Below, piece by piece: positions 10,229 through 19,942 of a DNA stretch of 64,000 nucleotides. Position 1 is the first letter of the stretch. Each line of letters opens with the position of its first letter. The stretch lies in contig NZ_ACZO01000006.1 of NCBI RefSeq assembly GCF_000176155.1, positions 372,001 through 436,000 on the forward strand, given 5' to 3'. The notes beneath the pieces were generated by a model, which was not told the origin of the DNA, did not search any database, and saw only the letters and a program-made list of their open reading frames with translations. A program made the translations under genes and the position numbers. The stretch comes from Vibrio metschnikovii CIP 69.14 (GTDB lineage Bacteria > Pseudomonadota > Gammaproteobacteria > Enterobacterales > Vibrionaceae).

Positions 10229-10686
10229 TTTAAGATATTATATGAAATAAAACTACATAAAATCCCAAAAATCAGCCACATAGTGCCTACTTGTTTGAAA
10301 TGTTTTTACACAAAATAGAATTTGCAACATAGCTTAAAATCATGGGTGTGATGCTTCGATACGGCCTGTGGGTTGAGAAATAGTATTGAAAATGCGCTTA
10401 TCATTAAATGAAAACTGTTAACAAAGAGGGACTCAGGACACAAAAAAGCGGTTTCTGTTAACAAAAAACACACTTATCCAGATGGGTGATTTTCACTGCT
10501 GGTGGTTTTTTATTCCTAAATATGATTTTTCAATGGCTTTATTTGACTTTAAATGCATATAAATAAAATAGAAATCCAAATTACCTATAGTTAACAATTT
10601 GTTGCGTGCTCGCAATTTGAATGCTAGTTTGTACCAAAAATGAGCAGGATTGCTCAGTGTTGATTCATGACAGGGAGCGAAAGCGC

Positions 10687-11457
10687 ATGAATGATGTACC
10701 CGCGCTGGATATAAAAAATCTCCACAAAGCCTTTGGACAAAATGAGGTGTTAAAAGGCATTTCATTACAAGCTCACAAAGGGGATGTGATCTCGATTATT
10801 GGCTCATCGGGATCAGGAAAAAGTACCTTTCTACGCTGTATCAATCTTCTGGAAATACCGACTTCCGGTGAAATTTGGGTGAACAATGAATTAATCCAAA
10901 TGAAAACTAACCGACAAGGCGCATCATTACCCGTTAGTGAAAAGCAAGTGCAACGAATTCGTTCGCGCCTTGCCATGGTGTTTCAAGGCTTTAATCTCTG
11001 GTCACATATGACGGTATTAGAAAATGTGATTGAAGCTCCCATTCATGTTCTGGGGTTCGGTAAAGATCAAGCCATCGCGAGTGCAGAAAAACTGCTCAAA
11101 AAAGTCGGGTTATATGAACGCCGTGATTATTACCCCGGTCATTTATCTGGCGGTCAGCAGCAACGCGCAGCGATTGCTCGAGCTTTAGCCGTTGAACCAG
11201 AAGTATTACTGTTTGATGAACCCACATCGGCATTGGATCCGGAGCTTGTCGGCGAAGTGCTTGGGGTGATGAAAGATTTAGCGCAAGAAGGCAGAACCAT
11301 GTTGGTTGTCACCCATGAAATGGCCTTTGCGCGAGATGTTTCTAATCATGTGCTGTTTTTGCATCAAGGTGTGGTTGAAGAGCAAGGCGATCCTCGCCAA
11401 TTGTTTACTCAGCCAAACTCTCCTCGGTTAAAGCAATTTATCTCATCGATTTATTAA
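10687..11457 (+). CDS. HisP/AotP-type amino-acid ABC transporter ATPase
   Basis: A 256-residue ATPase closely resembling enterobacterial HisP: Walker A GSSGSGKST (about 39-47), signature LSGGQ (153-157), Walker B LLFDEPTSALD (about 174-184). I chose the ATG at 10687 (MNDVPALDIKNLHKAFG) because it begins where the family begins and is preceded by AGGGAG; the longer in-frame start at 10621 adds an unrelated tail. First gene of an operon with a binding protein and two permeases, probably importing basic amino acids such as arginine, lysine or histidine. Substrate is inferred from family. Confidence 0.92.
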   Translation: MNDVPALDIKNLHKAFGQNEVLKGISLQAHKGDVISIIGSSGSGKSTFLRCINLLEIPTSGEIWVNNELIQMKTNRQGASLPVSEKQVQRIRSRLAMVFQGFNLWSHMTVLENVIEAPIHVLGFGKDQAIASAEKLLKKVGLYERRDYYPGHLSGGQQQRAAIARALAVEPEVLLFDEPTSALDPELVGEVLGVMKDLAQEGRTMLVVTHEMAFARDVSNHVLFLHQGVVEEQGDPRQLFTQPNSPRLKQFISSIY

Positions 11458-11605
11458 ACGCTGAGGGTATCGCGCTACCTTGGTTAACCCCTTGGTTTGA
11501 ACGGTAACTCAGATAGGGATTTCAACGTGTTATATCGTCACTGTTTCTTAATCCTCCTTGAGGAGAAAAAGAGCAGGGCAACCATACCATCACAGGAGTA
11601 GGGAA

Positions 11606-12382
11606 ATGAAAAAGTGGTTATTAATCGTAGCGATAGCAGCCTCAGCATTGTCGGGTATTGCGCAAGCGAAAGAATGGAAAACGGTGCGTTTTGGCATTGA
11701 AGGCGCTTATCCTCCTTTTAGTTGGACAGAGGCGGATGGCTCACTGCGTGGGTTTGATGTGGACATGGCTAATGCGCTTTGTGCTGAAATGCAAGTGGAA
11801 TGCGTGATTATTCCACAAGATTGGGATGGCATCATTCCGTCACTATTGGCTCGTCGTTACGATGCCATTATTGCGGCGATGTCCATTACTGAAGAGCGTA
11901 AAAAACGTGTTGATTTTACAAAGAAATACGCACAAATCCCGAATCGTTTCATTGCTAAAAAAGACGCTAATCTTGATTTTACGCCAGAAGGCCTAAAAGG
12001 GGTACGTATCGGTGTCCAACGAGCCACCACGCATGATAAATACCTAACCGATAACTATGGTCGTTCAGTCAATATCGTTCGATATGGATCATTTGATGAT
12101 GCGTATCTTGATTTAGCGAATGGGCGAATCGCAGCGGTATTGGGTGATGCCTCTGCGCTAGAAGAAGGGATGCTTAATCGACCAGGAGGCGACGGTTATG
12201 AGTTTGTCGGACCTTCATTAACCGATCCTAAATGGTTTGGAGAAGGGATGGGGATTGCAGTTCGTAAACAAGATAAAGCCCTAACCGAACAACTTAACCG
12301 TGCGATAGCGTCGCTGCGAGAAAAAGGTATTTATCAACAAATCGCGGCACAATACTTTAGTTATGATGTGTATGGTGAGTAA
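11606..12382 (+). CDS. Periplasmic basic-amino-acid-binding protein, HisJ/ArgT type
   Basis: 258 residues with a clear signal peptide (about 1-21, ending AQA). The mature protein has the family motifs FGIEGAYPPFSW, GFDVDMANALC and AAMSITEERKKRVDFT, typical of lysine/arginine/ornithine or histidine binding proteins. The ATG at 11606 has a GGAG site; an upstream in-frame extension lacks signal-peptide character. It sits 150 bp after the ATPase gene and is followed by a hairpin before the permease genes. Confidence 0.92.
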   Translation: MKKWLLIVAIAASALSGIAQAKEWKTVRFGIEGAYPPFSWTEADGSLRGFDVDMANALCAEMQVECVIIPQDWDGIIPSLLARRYDAIIAAMSITEERKKRVDFTKKYAQIPNRFIAKKDANLDFTPEGLKGVRIGVQRATTHDKYLTDNYGRSVNIVRYGSFDDAYLDLANGRIAAVLGDASALEEGMLNRPGGDGYEFVGPSLTDPKWFGEGMGIAVRKQDKALTEQLNRAIASLREKGIYQQIAAQYFSYDVYGE

Positions 12383-12402
12383 CCACGAAAACCTACGTAA
12401 TT

Positions 12403-12420
12403 GGGGGTGAATTCGCCCCC
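12403..12420 (+). terminator. Intra-operon GC-rich hairpin
   Basis: GGGGG(T)GAATTC(G)CCCCC forms a near-perfect palindrome followed by ATATTTTG, between the binding-protein gene and the first permease gene. Such hairpins often reduce read-through or protect upstream mRNA, giving more binding protein than permease. Confidence 0.6.
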
Positions 12421-12444
12421 ATATTTTGAGCAAGGAAGGCGTAA

Positions 12445-13185
12445 ATGCTCGATCTTCAAGGATATGAAACGGCTATTTTGCAAGGCGCGTGGCTGACGAT
12501 TCAAGTGGCATTATGGTCATTGTTATTGGCGATGATATTGGGCATGCTCGGTGCATTAGCTAAGTTAGCGCCATACCGTTTTGCAAGAAGTATTGCCACA
12601 TTGTACACCACGGTAGTCAGAGGTATCCCCGATTTAGTCTTAATGATGCTGATTTTCTTTGGTGGGCAAATCTTATTAAATAACAGTTTATTTGCCATCA
12701 ATGAATGGCTTAATTCACTCTTATTATCACGCAATCCCGATCATCGGTGGGTCTCTTACCTACCGGACTATATCAATGTCAGCCCATTTATTGCAGGAGT
12801 GTTGACGATAGGATTCATCTTTGGGGCTTACATGGCAGAGACCTTTCGCGGCGCGATGATGGCGGTTGATAAAGGTCAGCTAGAAGCGGCTAAAGCCTAT
12901 GGTATGAGCGGGTTGCTCACTTTTCGCCGAATTCTGTTGCCGCAGATGATACGACATGCACTGCCTGGTTTTGGTAATAACTGGTTAGTGTTGTTAAAAA
13001 CCACTGCATTGGTCTCGATTATTGGTTTAGAAGACATGGTTCGAGTCAGTTCATTAGCCGCCGGTTCAACGCAAATGCCTTTTACTTTCTATTTATCTGT
13101 TGCCTTGATTTTCCTATTTTTCACCAGCGTTTCCACCGGATTACTGAAGTGGGTTGAGCGTAAATTTACTATTCAAACGAGGTAG
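12445..13185 (+). CDS. Amino-acid ABC transporter permease, HisQ/AotQ type
   Basis: 246-residue inner membrane protein with about five hydrophobic segments and the ATPase-coupling EAA loop, EAAKAYGMSGLLTFRRILLP. It has an AAGGAAGG ribosome site. It pairs with the next gene, whose ATG lies 2 bp after its stop, to form the translocation pore of the HisJQMP-like importer. Confidence 0.92.
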   Translation: MLDLQGYETAILQGAWLTIQVALWSLLLAMILGMLGALAKLAPYRFARSIATLYTTVVRGIPDLVLMMLIFFGGQILLNNSLFAINEWLNSLLLSRNPDHRWVSYLPDYINVSPFIAGVLTIGFIFGAYMAETFRGAMMAVDKGQLEAAKAYGMSGLLTFRRILLPQMIRHALPGFGNNWLVLLKTTALVSIIGLEDMVRVSSLAAGSTQMPFTFYLSVALIFLFFTSVSTGLLKWVERKFTIQTR

Positions 13186-13187
13186 CG

Positions 13188-13865
13188 ATGGATTTTTCAG
13201 TCATTTTACAAAGCTTACCTCTGTATTTTTCTGGCTTATGGACCACCGTTTGGTTGGTGGGGTTATCTTTAGTGATCGGCTTAGCTGTGGCTATTCCCTT
13301 AGCGATTGCTCGTAATAGCTCACTGTGGGTGATATGGCTACCTGCTTGGTGTTATATCTATTTCTTTCGTGGCACTCCACTGTTAGTGCAGCTGTATTTG
13401 ATCTATTACGGTATGGATCAATTCTTCCCAGTGAAGGATACCTGGTGGGAACATGCTTGGTTCTGTGCTTTGGTGGCCTTTATTTTAAACACTTCCGCTT
13501 ATACTGCCGAGATTATCCGTGGCGCGATTAATGGTCTATCGAAAGGGGAAATTGAAGCGGCAAAAGCTTATGGCATGAGTCCATGGTTGACCTATCGGCG
13601 GATTGTTTTACCCAGTGCATTACGTCGGGCGCTCCCTGCGTACAGTAATGAGGTCATTTTTATGCTACACGGCAGCGCAGTGGCCGGTATTGTGACGATA
13701 CTTGATCTTACGGGGACGGCTCGTTTAGTCAGCTCTCGCTACTATGCGCCTTTTGAAGCGTTTTTAGTCGCTGGACTGTTTTATTTATTGCTGACATTTT
13801 TGATTCTATGGTGCTTCAAGCGTGCCGAAAAACGTTTCTTGGCTTATTTAAGGCCGATCAGTTAG
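13188..13865 (+). CDS. Amino-acid ABC transporter permease, HisM/AotM type
   Basis: 225 residues with about five membrane segments. The coupling loop reads EAAKAYGMSPWLTYRRIVLP, parallel to that of its neighbour. The ATG is 2 bp after the HisQ-like stop and uses a GAGG site located in the end of that gene, so the two are translationally linked. Last gene of the operon. Confidence 0.92.
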   Translation: MDFSVILQSLPLYFSGLWTTVWLVGLSLVIGLAVAIPLAIARNSSLWVIWLPAWCYIYFFRGTPLLVQLYLIYYGMDQFFPVKDTWWEHAWFCALVAFILNTSAYTAEIIRGAINGLSKGEIEAAKAYGMSPWLTYRRIVLPSALRRALPAYSNEVIFMLHGSAVAGIVTILDLTGTARLVSSRYYAPFEAFLVAGLFYLLLTFLILWCFKRAEKRFLAYLRPIS

Positions 13866-13930
13866 CACTAAATAAATGTTGATATAGGCTTTTCGTCGAT
13901 CAGATGCTCTACTGTCCAGAGGATAATGTA

Positions 13931-13967
13931 CTCGGTGACTGTTAATAGCTAATAGCAAATCACCGAG
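13931..13967. terminator. Hairpin between convergent permease and xthA genes
   Basis: CTCGGTGA (13931-13938) and TCACCGAG (13960-13967) are perfect arms around 21 bases. No T-run follows, so termination strength is uncertain, but the convergent position fits. Confidence 0.4.
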
Positions 13968-13974
13968 TAAATGA

Positions 13975-14787
13975 TTAATTACGCTTAAATACTGCCCAAA
14001 TCGGCGCATGATCAGAGGGCTTTTCAATCGCTCGCAGTGGGTAATCAATATCGGATTCAACGCAGTCTATAGCGAGTGAAGGTGTCGCGAGAATGGTATC
14101 AATACGCAGGCCACGGTTATCATCAAATCCTCTAGAGCGGTAATCAAACCACGAAAATTTATCTTCAACGCTGGGATGAAGTTTACGGAAAGTATCTTCT
14201 AATCCCCAATCCAGTAAGCGTTGTAGCCATTGACGCTCTTCCGGTTGGAAAGAGCATTTCCCTGTTTTTAGCCAACGTTGACGGTTCACTTCACCAATAC
14301 CAATGTCTAAATCGATAGGGCTGATGTTAATGTCACCCATCACAATGATCGCTTCATCTGGTGTGTGATAGTCGGTGAGATAATTCATTAAATCTTGATA
14401 AAATTGACGCTTATAAGGGAACTTGGTTTCGTGATGAATATTATCTCCTTGTGGGAAATAACCGTTCAATACCGTTACTTTATCGCCATTCTCATCAAGA
14501 AAGGTGCCGATAATCATTCGTTTCTGGTGGTCGTCATTATCCGTTGGAAAGCCTTTTTGCACTTCCAGTGGCGCTTTTTTACATAGCAATGCCACGCCGT
14601 AATGGGCTTTCTGGCCGTGAAAATAGACGTGATAACCCATCGCTTCCACCGCTTGGACAGGAAATGCTTCATCGTGCACTTTGATTTCTTGCAAGCCGAT
14701 AATATCGGGTTGATGTTTATCAATTAGGGCTTGCAGCTGATGCAGTCTTGCTCGTAATCCATTGATATTAAAACTGACAATTTTCAT
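13975..14787 (-). CDS. xthA: Exodeoxyribonuclease III
   Basis: 270 residues, close to E. coli XthA (268) throughout. Catalytic features visible: FNINGLRAR at the N-terminus, E34 in [16 protein letters not shown] (DxN motif) and the SDHAP motif with H260. It is the main AP endonuclease and 3'-5' exonuclease of base excision repair. Its ATG overlaps the stop of rsmS (ATGA), so it is the last gene of a dinG-priC-rsmS-xthA run. Confidence 0.97.
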   Translation of the reverse strand: MKIVSFNINGLRARLHQLQALIDKHQPDIIGLQEIKVHDEAFPVQAVEAMGYHVYFHGQKAHYGVALLCKKAPLEVQKGFPTDNDDHQKRMIIGTFLDENGDKVTVLNGYFPQGDNIHHETKFPYKRQFYQDLMNYLTDYHTPDEAIIVMGDINISPIDLDIGIGEVNRQRWLKTGKCSFQPEERQWLQRLLDWGLEDTFRKLHPSVEDKFSWFDYRSRGFDDNRGLRIDTILATPSLAIDCVESDIDYPLRAIEKPSDHAPIWAVFKRN

Positions 14788-14945
14788 TTATCTTCCTTTA
14801 ATTTGCTTTCAAGGTCGCGTTTTACGTAATCGAGAGCGAGTAAGGCAGTACGTGGATCCACCTGATTCGATTCGAGAAGATAGATAAGATCGACGGCCAA
14901 CTTAATTTCATCGGGCGCATCATCTAAAGTCGGGAGAGGGGACAT
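14784..14945 (-). CDS. rsmS: RsmS/YbaM small protein (DUF2496)
   Basis: A 53-residue gene. It begins [16 protein letters not shown] and contains [11 protein letters not shown] and [10 protein letters not shown], matching E. coli YbaM/RsmS, also 53 residues, at most conserved positions. In E. coli it lies beside priC, as here: the ATG at 14945 is 17 bp after the priC stop, and its TGA overlaps the xthA ATG. RsmS is described as a modulator of replication restart and stress survival; function here is inferred from family and position. Confidence 0.88.
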   Translation of the reverse strand: MSPLPTLDDAPDEIKLAVDLIYLLESNQVDPRTALLALDYVKRDLESKLKEDK

Positions 14946-14962
14946 ATCTCGTTCTCATCGTT

Positions 14963-15595
14963 CTATTGTGAGCCGTTATTCTGCAGGTTAATCAGTTGTG
15001 CTTCAATGATCGCTTTCGCTTGTTGGCAACGGTTAAGACGCTGTTTGGCTAAAAATAGCGCTTGTTGTGCCTGTGGATAGTAGCGTGCTGAGGTTTGTTC
15101 AAGTTGATATTGTCGGTTAAGCACTAACGTCAATAGACGCTGCTCCCATCGTTGATGCTGGATTAACTGTTCGGCTAATTGAGATTCACTCATATCCTTA
15201 GCTAAAGTAGGATGTTCGCTATCTAGCCCATCGCGTTGCAAACTATTCTCCCATTCGTCCACCACGCGTTGCAACGCCTCTAATTGAGCACATAAACGAT
15301 CGCTTAGGTGTTTGACTTGCACCAGACAGGGGCTGGAGGCATGGCAAATGTGGTGTAATTGAGAGAGCGTCTGTTCCGCTTCATGCGCACACGACTTTAA
15401 TGAGAAGACATTTTTTTTGAACAATTGATTATCAAACCAGCGCCTAGTGTGATGACGATATTGCGTGTCGATAAGCTCGGCGTGACGCATTAAGCGTTGC
15501 AGCCGTTTAGTCGCTGATCCGAACCGGTCATCGTTAGTGATAGGTTTACTGTGAGTCAATCGTTTAGAGCGAGCGGGGAATAACGGTTTCACCAT
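14963..15595 (-). CDS. priC: Primosomal replication protein PriC
   Basis: 210 residues, basic and highly helical, with the conserved arginine/leucine-rich N-terminal and C-terminal helices of PriC (for example LQRLMRHAELID and LFLAKQRLNRCQQA). PriC reloads DnaB helicase at stalled forks with single-stranded gaps. The GTG/ATG region overlaps the end of dinG within 2 bp, and rsmS follows directly. The family diverges quickly, so the call rests partly on position. Confidence 0.8.
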   Translation of the reverse strand: MVKPLFPARSKRLTHSKPITNDDRFGSATKRLQRLMRHAELIDTQYRHHTRRWFDNQLFKKNVFSLKSCAHEAEQTLSQLHHICHASSPCLVQVKHLSDRLCAQLEALQRVVDEWENSLQRDGLDSEHPTLAKDMSESQLAEQLIQHQRWEQRLLTLVLNRQYQLEQTSARYYPQAQQALFLAKQRLNRCQQAKAIIEAQLINLQNNGSQ

Positions 15596-15597
15596 GA

Positions 15598-17670
15598 TTA
15601 TTCAATAATTCGTTGAAAAGGGGGAAGCGCATCCAAAAGAGCTTTACCGTAGCGTTTAGAGACGATACGTCGGTCAAGCAGCACTACTCGGCCAGAATCA
15701 CTTTCTTTACGCAATAATCGCCCCACGGCTTGAATTAATTTTTTACTCGCCTCAGGGACACTAATTTGCAAGAAGGGATTACCACCGCGTTGCTGAATAT
15801 ATTCAGCATGGGCTTGTTCAACGGGGGAGCTAGGCACAGCAAAAGGAATTTTGGTTATGATGACGTTTTGTAAAAGTTCACCCGGAAGGTCCAGTCCTTC
15901 CGAAAAGCTACCAGTACCAAAAAGGATGCTTGTTTTGCCGCATTGCACGAGCATTTTATGTTTATTGAGCAGCTCAGTTCTGGATGTTGTACCTTGCATT
16001 TGCCAATCCCAAGCTTTTTTTAGAAATTTTTTGCTGATTTTTTGCTCAACTTCTTTCATTTGCCAGTAAGAAGCAAACAGGACCAAATTGGCTTGATTAG
16101 GGACAATGTACTGATGAATCTTGTCGACGAGATGATCGGTATATTGTGCCGCTTGCGGCTCATAATCCATCTTAGGGATCAATAGCTTGGCTTGGTTTTG
16201 ATAATCAAACGGAGATGATAAGGCTAAAAATCGTACGCCATCTTCTGGTTTTTCACTGATCCCAGCCTGACGACAAAAGAAACTGAATGAATTTAAGGCT
16301 CGCATCGTCGCAGAGACCAAAATGGCCCCAACACAGCGACTCCAAATTTGTTGATCCAACTGCCAACCAATTTCAAGAGGTGAGACATTAACAATATAGT
16401 CGCCTTCTCGTTCACTATGGATTGCTAACCAGCGTGCGAGTGGGGCTCCTTTTTCTCGTTTAGGCTCAGCCATTAATTGCCAAACTTGGGCGAGTTTTTC
16501 TAAACGTTGTAAGAAGAAACCTAATTCGGCGAGAACAGGCTCAGCTAAACGGCTGGCCAGTTCACCGTCTTTGACGCGTTCGGCGATTAAATCGGTAATT
16601 TTGCTCACGGCTTGGTTGGCTTTTTGAGAATGCAGCTTAAGCTCTTTAGCTTGTTCTTCAAGCCAGTTAGGCAGCTCACCATGTTCAAAACGCAGCACAT
16701 TCTCTTCAAAAGCGCTGGAATCAAACTGATTTGGTAGTTGATTGAGGAGCGGGATCAGTTGTTGTAAGGCGTTACGCGCTTCATTTTCAAAGCGTGCGAC
16801 TCGTTTGGCATCCGCTAGCGATATTGCGCGCGCGAGCGCTTGATTGAGCTTTTCTAACCAACTAACGCTGCCTTTCATACTGGCTGAGGCTGAGGCATGT
16901 TCACGGGCCACATGAGGCAGATGGTGCGCTTCGTCAAACACATAAATGGTATTTTCAGGTTCAGGAAGAATTACGCCTCCACCTAAGTCGGCATCGGCCA
17001 TCACCAAGCTGTGATTGGCAATAATGACATCGGCTTTATCCATTGCTGATCGAGCTTTTTGAAAAGGGCAATCTCGATGAGCGGCGAAGCTACCATTACA
17101 ACTGTGTTTATCACTGACAATGGTTGACCACACCAAATCAGAGATAGGACTTGGCCAACTGTCTCTATCGCCATCCCACTGACCGTTTTTTAGCTGCAGA
17201 TACAGTGTTTGTAATTGTTCAATCTCTTTTGCTGCTGGTTTGGTTTCAAACATCGCTAACTGGTTGTCATCGTTACCACAAGCTGCCGCTAATTTTTCAG
17301 TACAGCAATAACGCTGTCTGCCCTTGGCGATCAGTAAAGAAAAGTTTTGATCGGTGATACGGCGATACAGCGGCAAATCTTTGTGCATTAGCTGTTCTTG
17401 CAAAGCCACGGTTGCGGTGGATATCACCACCTTACGTTGATTAAGCAGTGCAACGGGTATGACGGCCATTAGATAAGCGAGTGATTTACCAATCCCGGTT
17501 CCTGCTTCTGCGACGATCATGCGGGTTGAAGCGTGATATTGACCACAGAGAGTTTTAGCAATTTCTGCGACCAGAAAATTTTGTGCGCGACGAGGAATAA
17601 AATTATCCAACTGATGGTGCAGATTTTGGTAACTGGTACGAATCGATTGTTGAATTTTTGTGGTTAACAT
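15598..17670 (-). CDS. dinG: ATP-dependent DNA helicase DinG
   Basis: 690 residues from the ATG at 17670 (MLTTKIQQSIRTSYQ), which has an AGGT site; a longer in-frame start adds an unlikely tail. It is an XPD-like superfamily 2 helicase: Walker A EAGTGIGKS, DEAH box in VFDEAHHLP, and iron-sulfur cysteines in GRQRYCC and SCNGSFAAHRDCP. DinG unwinds R-loops and forked DNA during repair. It starts the dinG-priC-rsmS-xthA run; no LexA box was recognised upstream. Confidence 0.95.
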   Translation of the reverse strand: MLTTKIQQSIRTSYQNLHHQLDNFIPRRAQNFLVAEIAKTLCGQYHASTRMIVAEAGTGIGKSLAYLMAVIPVALLNQRKVVISTATVALQEQLMHKDLPLYRRITDQNFSLLIAKGRQRYCCTEKLAAACGNDDNQLAMFETKPAAKEIEQLQTLYLQLKNGQWDGDRDSWPSPISDLVWSTIVSDKHSCNGSFAAHRDCPFQKARSAMDKADVIIANHSLVMADADLGGGVILPEPENTIYVFDEAHHLPHVAREHASASASMKGSVSWLEKLNQALARAISLADAKRVARFENEARNALQQLIPLLNQLPNQFDSSAFEENVLRFEHGELPNWLEEQAKELKLHSQKANQAVSKITDLIAERVKDGELASRLAEPVLAELGFFLQRLEKLAQVWQLMAEPKREKGAPLARWLAIHSEREGDYIVNVSPLEIGWQLDQQIWSRCVGAILVSATMRALNSFSFFCRQAGISEKPEDGVRFLALSSPFDYQNQAKLLIPKMDYEPQAAQYTDHLVDKIHQYIVPNQANLVLFASYWQMKEVEQKISKKFLKKAWDWQMQGTTSRTELLNKHKMLVQCGKTSILFGTGSFSEGLDLPGELLQNVIITKIPFAVPSSPVEQAHAEYIQQRGGNPFLQISVPEASKKLIQAVGRLLRKESDSGRVVLLDRRIVSKRYGKALLDALPPFQRIIE

Positions 17671-17706
17671 AACGGGACCTAAGTAGCAGGAGCCGGATAG
17701 TAACAC

Positions 17707-18219
17707 AGCTTTTTAGATGAGCGGTGGGGAATTTTGTCGGATGAAATCGAAAATTTTGGAGCCATAAGCTCGATAATTGCCTGCTTTTAAATCAATTCTA
17801 GATCTTGCTCACAAAAAAAAACTGAACCTTCATACACTTAAGATGTTCAAGATGCATTTTGGTTTTTAAGCCTTTTTATTTTCTTAGTTTTGGTTTACTA
17901 ATCTGAAAATTTCCTTTAATTTAGATTTAAGTTCTGATTATTGGTGTAATGTTAAACTATTTAACATTTATTATTAATTATGTTTTGCAGCTTTAACGCT
18001 TATCAATAGAACAAAATTTTTACTTAAGTTGTTGTTATTTAATTATTTATGTTGTTTTTATAAATATTTTTTTTCATATTTGACATGTGCCGTATTCTTT
18101 TGCAATCTAAAGCTCGAATTTAGTGGCGATGGTAACTAACCGCAGAGTTAGCCGACCATCTTCTAAAACTAAGGGAACCGAAACGGAATTCCCATACTAA
18201 GAAAAGGCAGTGGATTATT
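17707..18219 (+). promoter_or_regulatory. Long A+T-rich upstream region and structured 5' leader of the porin gene
   Basis: 513 bp without a credible gene. The left part is very A+T-rich, as expected for a strongly regulated porin promoter. From about 18120 to 18200 base composition becomes mixed and two short hairpins can be drawn: GATGG...CCATC around 18128-18162, and GGAA...TTCC around 18175-18193. ToxR and CRP control Vibrio cholerae ompT; I could not pick out convincing sites for either here. Confidence 0.4.
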
Positions 18220-19178
18220 ATGAAAAAAACTCTAGTCGCACTACTGGTTGCCTCAGCAGCAACGTCAGTAAACGCAGCAGATATCTATAAATCGGACGAC
18301 GTGACTGTTGATTTCTACGGTCAACTTCGTCAGCACGTTGAGTTTACAAACAAAAAAGATGCAAACGGTAACAGTGTTGATCCTAAAATCGAGCAAGGCT
18401 CTTCACGTGTTGGGGTAAACCTAACTTACAAAGCTCTTGAAGAAGGTTTGGACGTTGTTGCTAAAGTTGAGTACCGTGTTGGTGAAAGCTGGGAATTGCG
18501 TCAGCACTACATCGGTATGAGTTCAGAGTACGGTGTAATGACCTACGGTAAACAGATCCCAATCTATGGTGATGTTTACGGTGCGGAATATTCGTACCAT
18601 TATGGTTTGGCGCCATATCGTGGTGGTCTGGATACTAAAGAAAACTTTTGGCAAAGCAGTGCAATTAAATACCAATTGGATCTAGACAATAGCTGGGTGA
18701 AAGCACAATACAACCTAGCTGAGAACAACACCAATGCTGAGTTGTTCGAGATCTATGCTGGTACCACTTATGATTCATGGGCTCTACATATTGGTGGCGC
18801 TTCAATGACTGACAAAGTTGGCGTGAAAAATGTTGAGTCAACTTACTTTGAAGCGACAGCTGAGTATCTACTAGGTAAAGGTAAAGTTGGTTTTACTTAT
18901 GCTTATAACGAAGATAAGAACAAGCTGACTGATGGTAAAGTGAAATCTAATGGTTTCCACCTAGGTGCTAAGTACGAAGTGCTCCAAAAACGTCGCTTTA
19001 CGGCGGCGCACAATTTATCGACGGTAAGAATGATGCGGCTGACATTACTAACCTATACCTAGGTGCTGAGTATATGTTTGCTAAATGGGCACGTACTTAT
19101 GTTGAATACGGTTTCAACGATACTGACAACGAGAAAAACGTAAGCAGCCTTGCTATCGGTGCTCGTGTTTACTGGTAA
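18220..19178 (+). pseudogene. ompT: OmpT-type porin gene with a single-base frameshift
   Basis: A signal peptide (about 1-20, ending NAA) is followed by a Gram-negative porin barrel (YGQLRQHVEF..., SSRVGVNLTYKA). The reading frame breaks at about 18981-18986: as written it stops at 19062 after an unrelated tail, whereas inserting one base restores TSLYGGAQFIDGKND..., AEYMFAKWARTYVEYGF and a proper barrel end, ARVYW, stopping at 19178. Repaired length would be 319 residues. Position next to dinG matches Vibrio ompT. Either a real loss-of-function deletion or a sequencing error; the downstream frame is otherwise perfectly kept, which suggests it is recent or artefactual. Confidence 0.82.
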
Positions 19179-19200
19179 TTCATAACGTTATCGTTACTAT

Positions 19201-19226
19201 AAGCCCAGCATAGCTGGGCTTTTTTA
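19201..19226 (+). terminator. Terminator of the porin gene
   Basis: AAGCCCAGC-ATA-GCTGGGCTT followed by TTTT, 22 bases after the restored stop at 19178 and well beyond the frameshifted stop, which supports 19178 as the ancestral gene end. Confidence 0.9.
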
Positions 19227-19252
19227 ATGTTTTTATGGGAGAAACGATTGTA

Positions 19253-19921
19253 ATGACGATTTATATCAATCTAATCTGGCGGGGATGCTTACTGGTTTGC
19301 AGTATGGTTAGTCTGGCTCATGCGCAAGTGCAATTGGTGGTGCCTGAGGCGATTAACTTATCCGTAGTTAATTTAGAAAAACCGCGGCTCGAAGGTGGGC
19401 TATTTAGCAGCAATAAAACGCTGATTTTGCCTAATGGGACGCATCAAATCGCTTTTCGTTACTCCCAGCCATTTGTGAATCGCGATACGGTAGAGGCGGT
19501 CAGCAGTGAATTAGTCATATTGAAGTTTAATGCTGAAAATCAAAAGCTAACTTTTCAGTTACCCGATTATCGCAACGCCCAGCAAGCGCGAAGAGAGATT
19601 GATCACTTTACTTGGCAATTGATTGATACTACCAACCAACGGCCAGTTGAACAGACCAGTGACATTATCGCCATCAGCGGCTTTGTACTCGGACAAAATT
19701 TTATTGATAATGTGATAGAATACAATAAACAATCCGGCAAAGCGTCAATTAGCATGAGCTATCTGACGGTGGATAATCACGCTAAATCGATACCTAGTCA
19801 CTCTCAGCCGCTTCCGACTGCCGATGAAGACTCTCTTGTCAGTCAACTGCAACAGCTCTATTTGCAAGCGAATCAGCAGCAGAAAGCCGTCTTTCGTCAA
19901 TGGATCAGTCAGCAAGAGTAA
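19253..19921 (+). CDS. YccT/DUF2057 family secreted protein
   Basis: 222 residues from the ATG at 19253, with a signal peptide ending near SLAHA and a mature part beginning QVQLVVPEAINL. The pattern (a loaded N-terminal strand, LPNGTHQIAFRYSQPF, later LQQLYLQANQQQK) matches the DUF2057/YccT family of periplasmic proteins of unknown function. A GGGAG sits 11 bases upstream; the alternative ATG at 19235 has no ribosome site. Convergent with ychJ. Confidence 0.75.
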   Translation: MTIYINLIWRGCLLVCSMVSLAHAQVQLVVPEAINLSVVNLEKPRLEGGLFSSNKTLILPNGTHQIAFRYSQPFVNRDTVEAVSSELVILKFNAENQKLTFQLPDYRNAQQARREIDHFTWQLIDTTNQRPVEQTSDIIAISGFVLGQNFIDNVIEYNKQSGKASISMSYLTVDNHAKSIPSHSQPLPTADEDSLVSQLQQLYLQANQQQKAVFRQWISQQE

Positions 19922-19942
19922 TTGGGAAGACTGAAAAACAAT

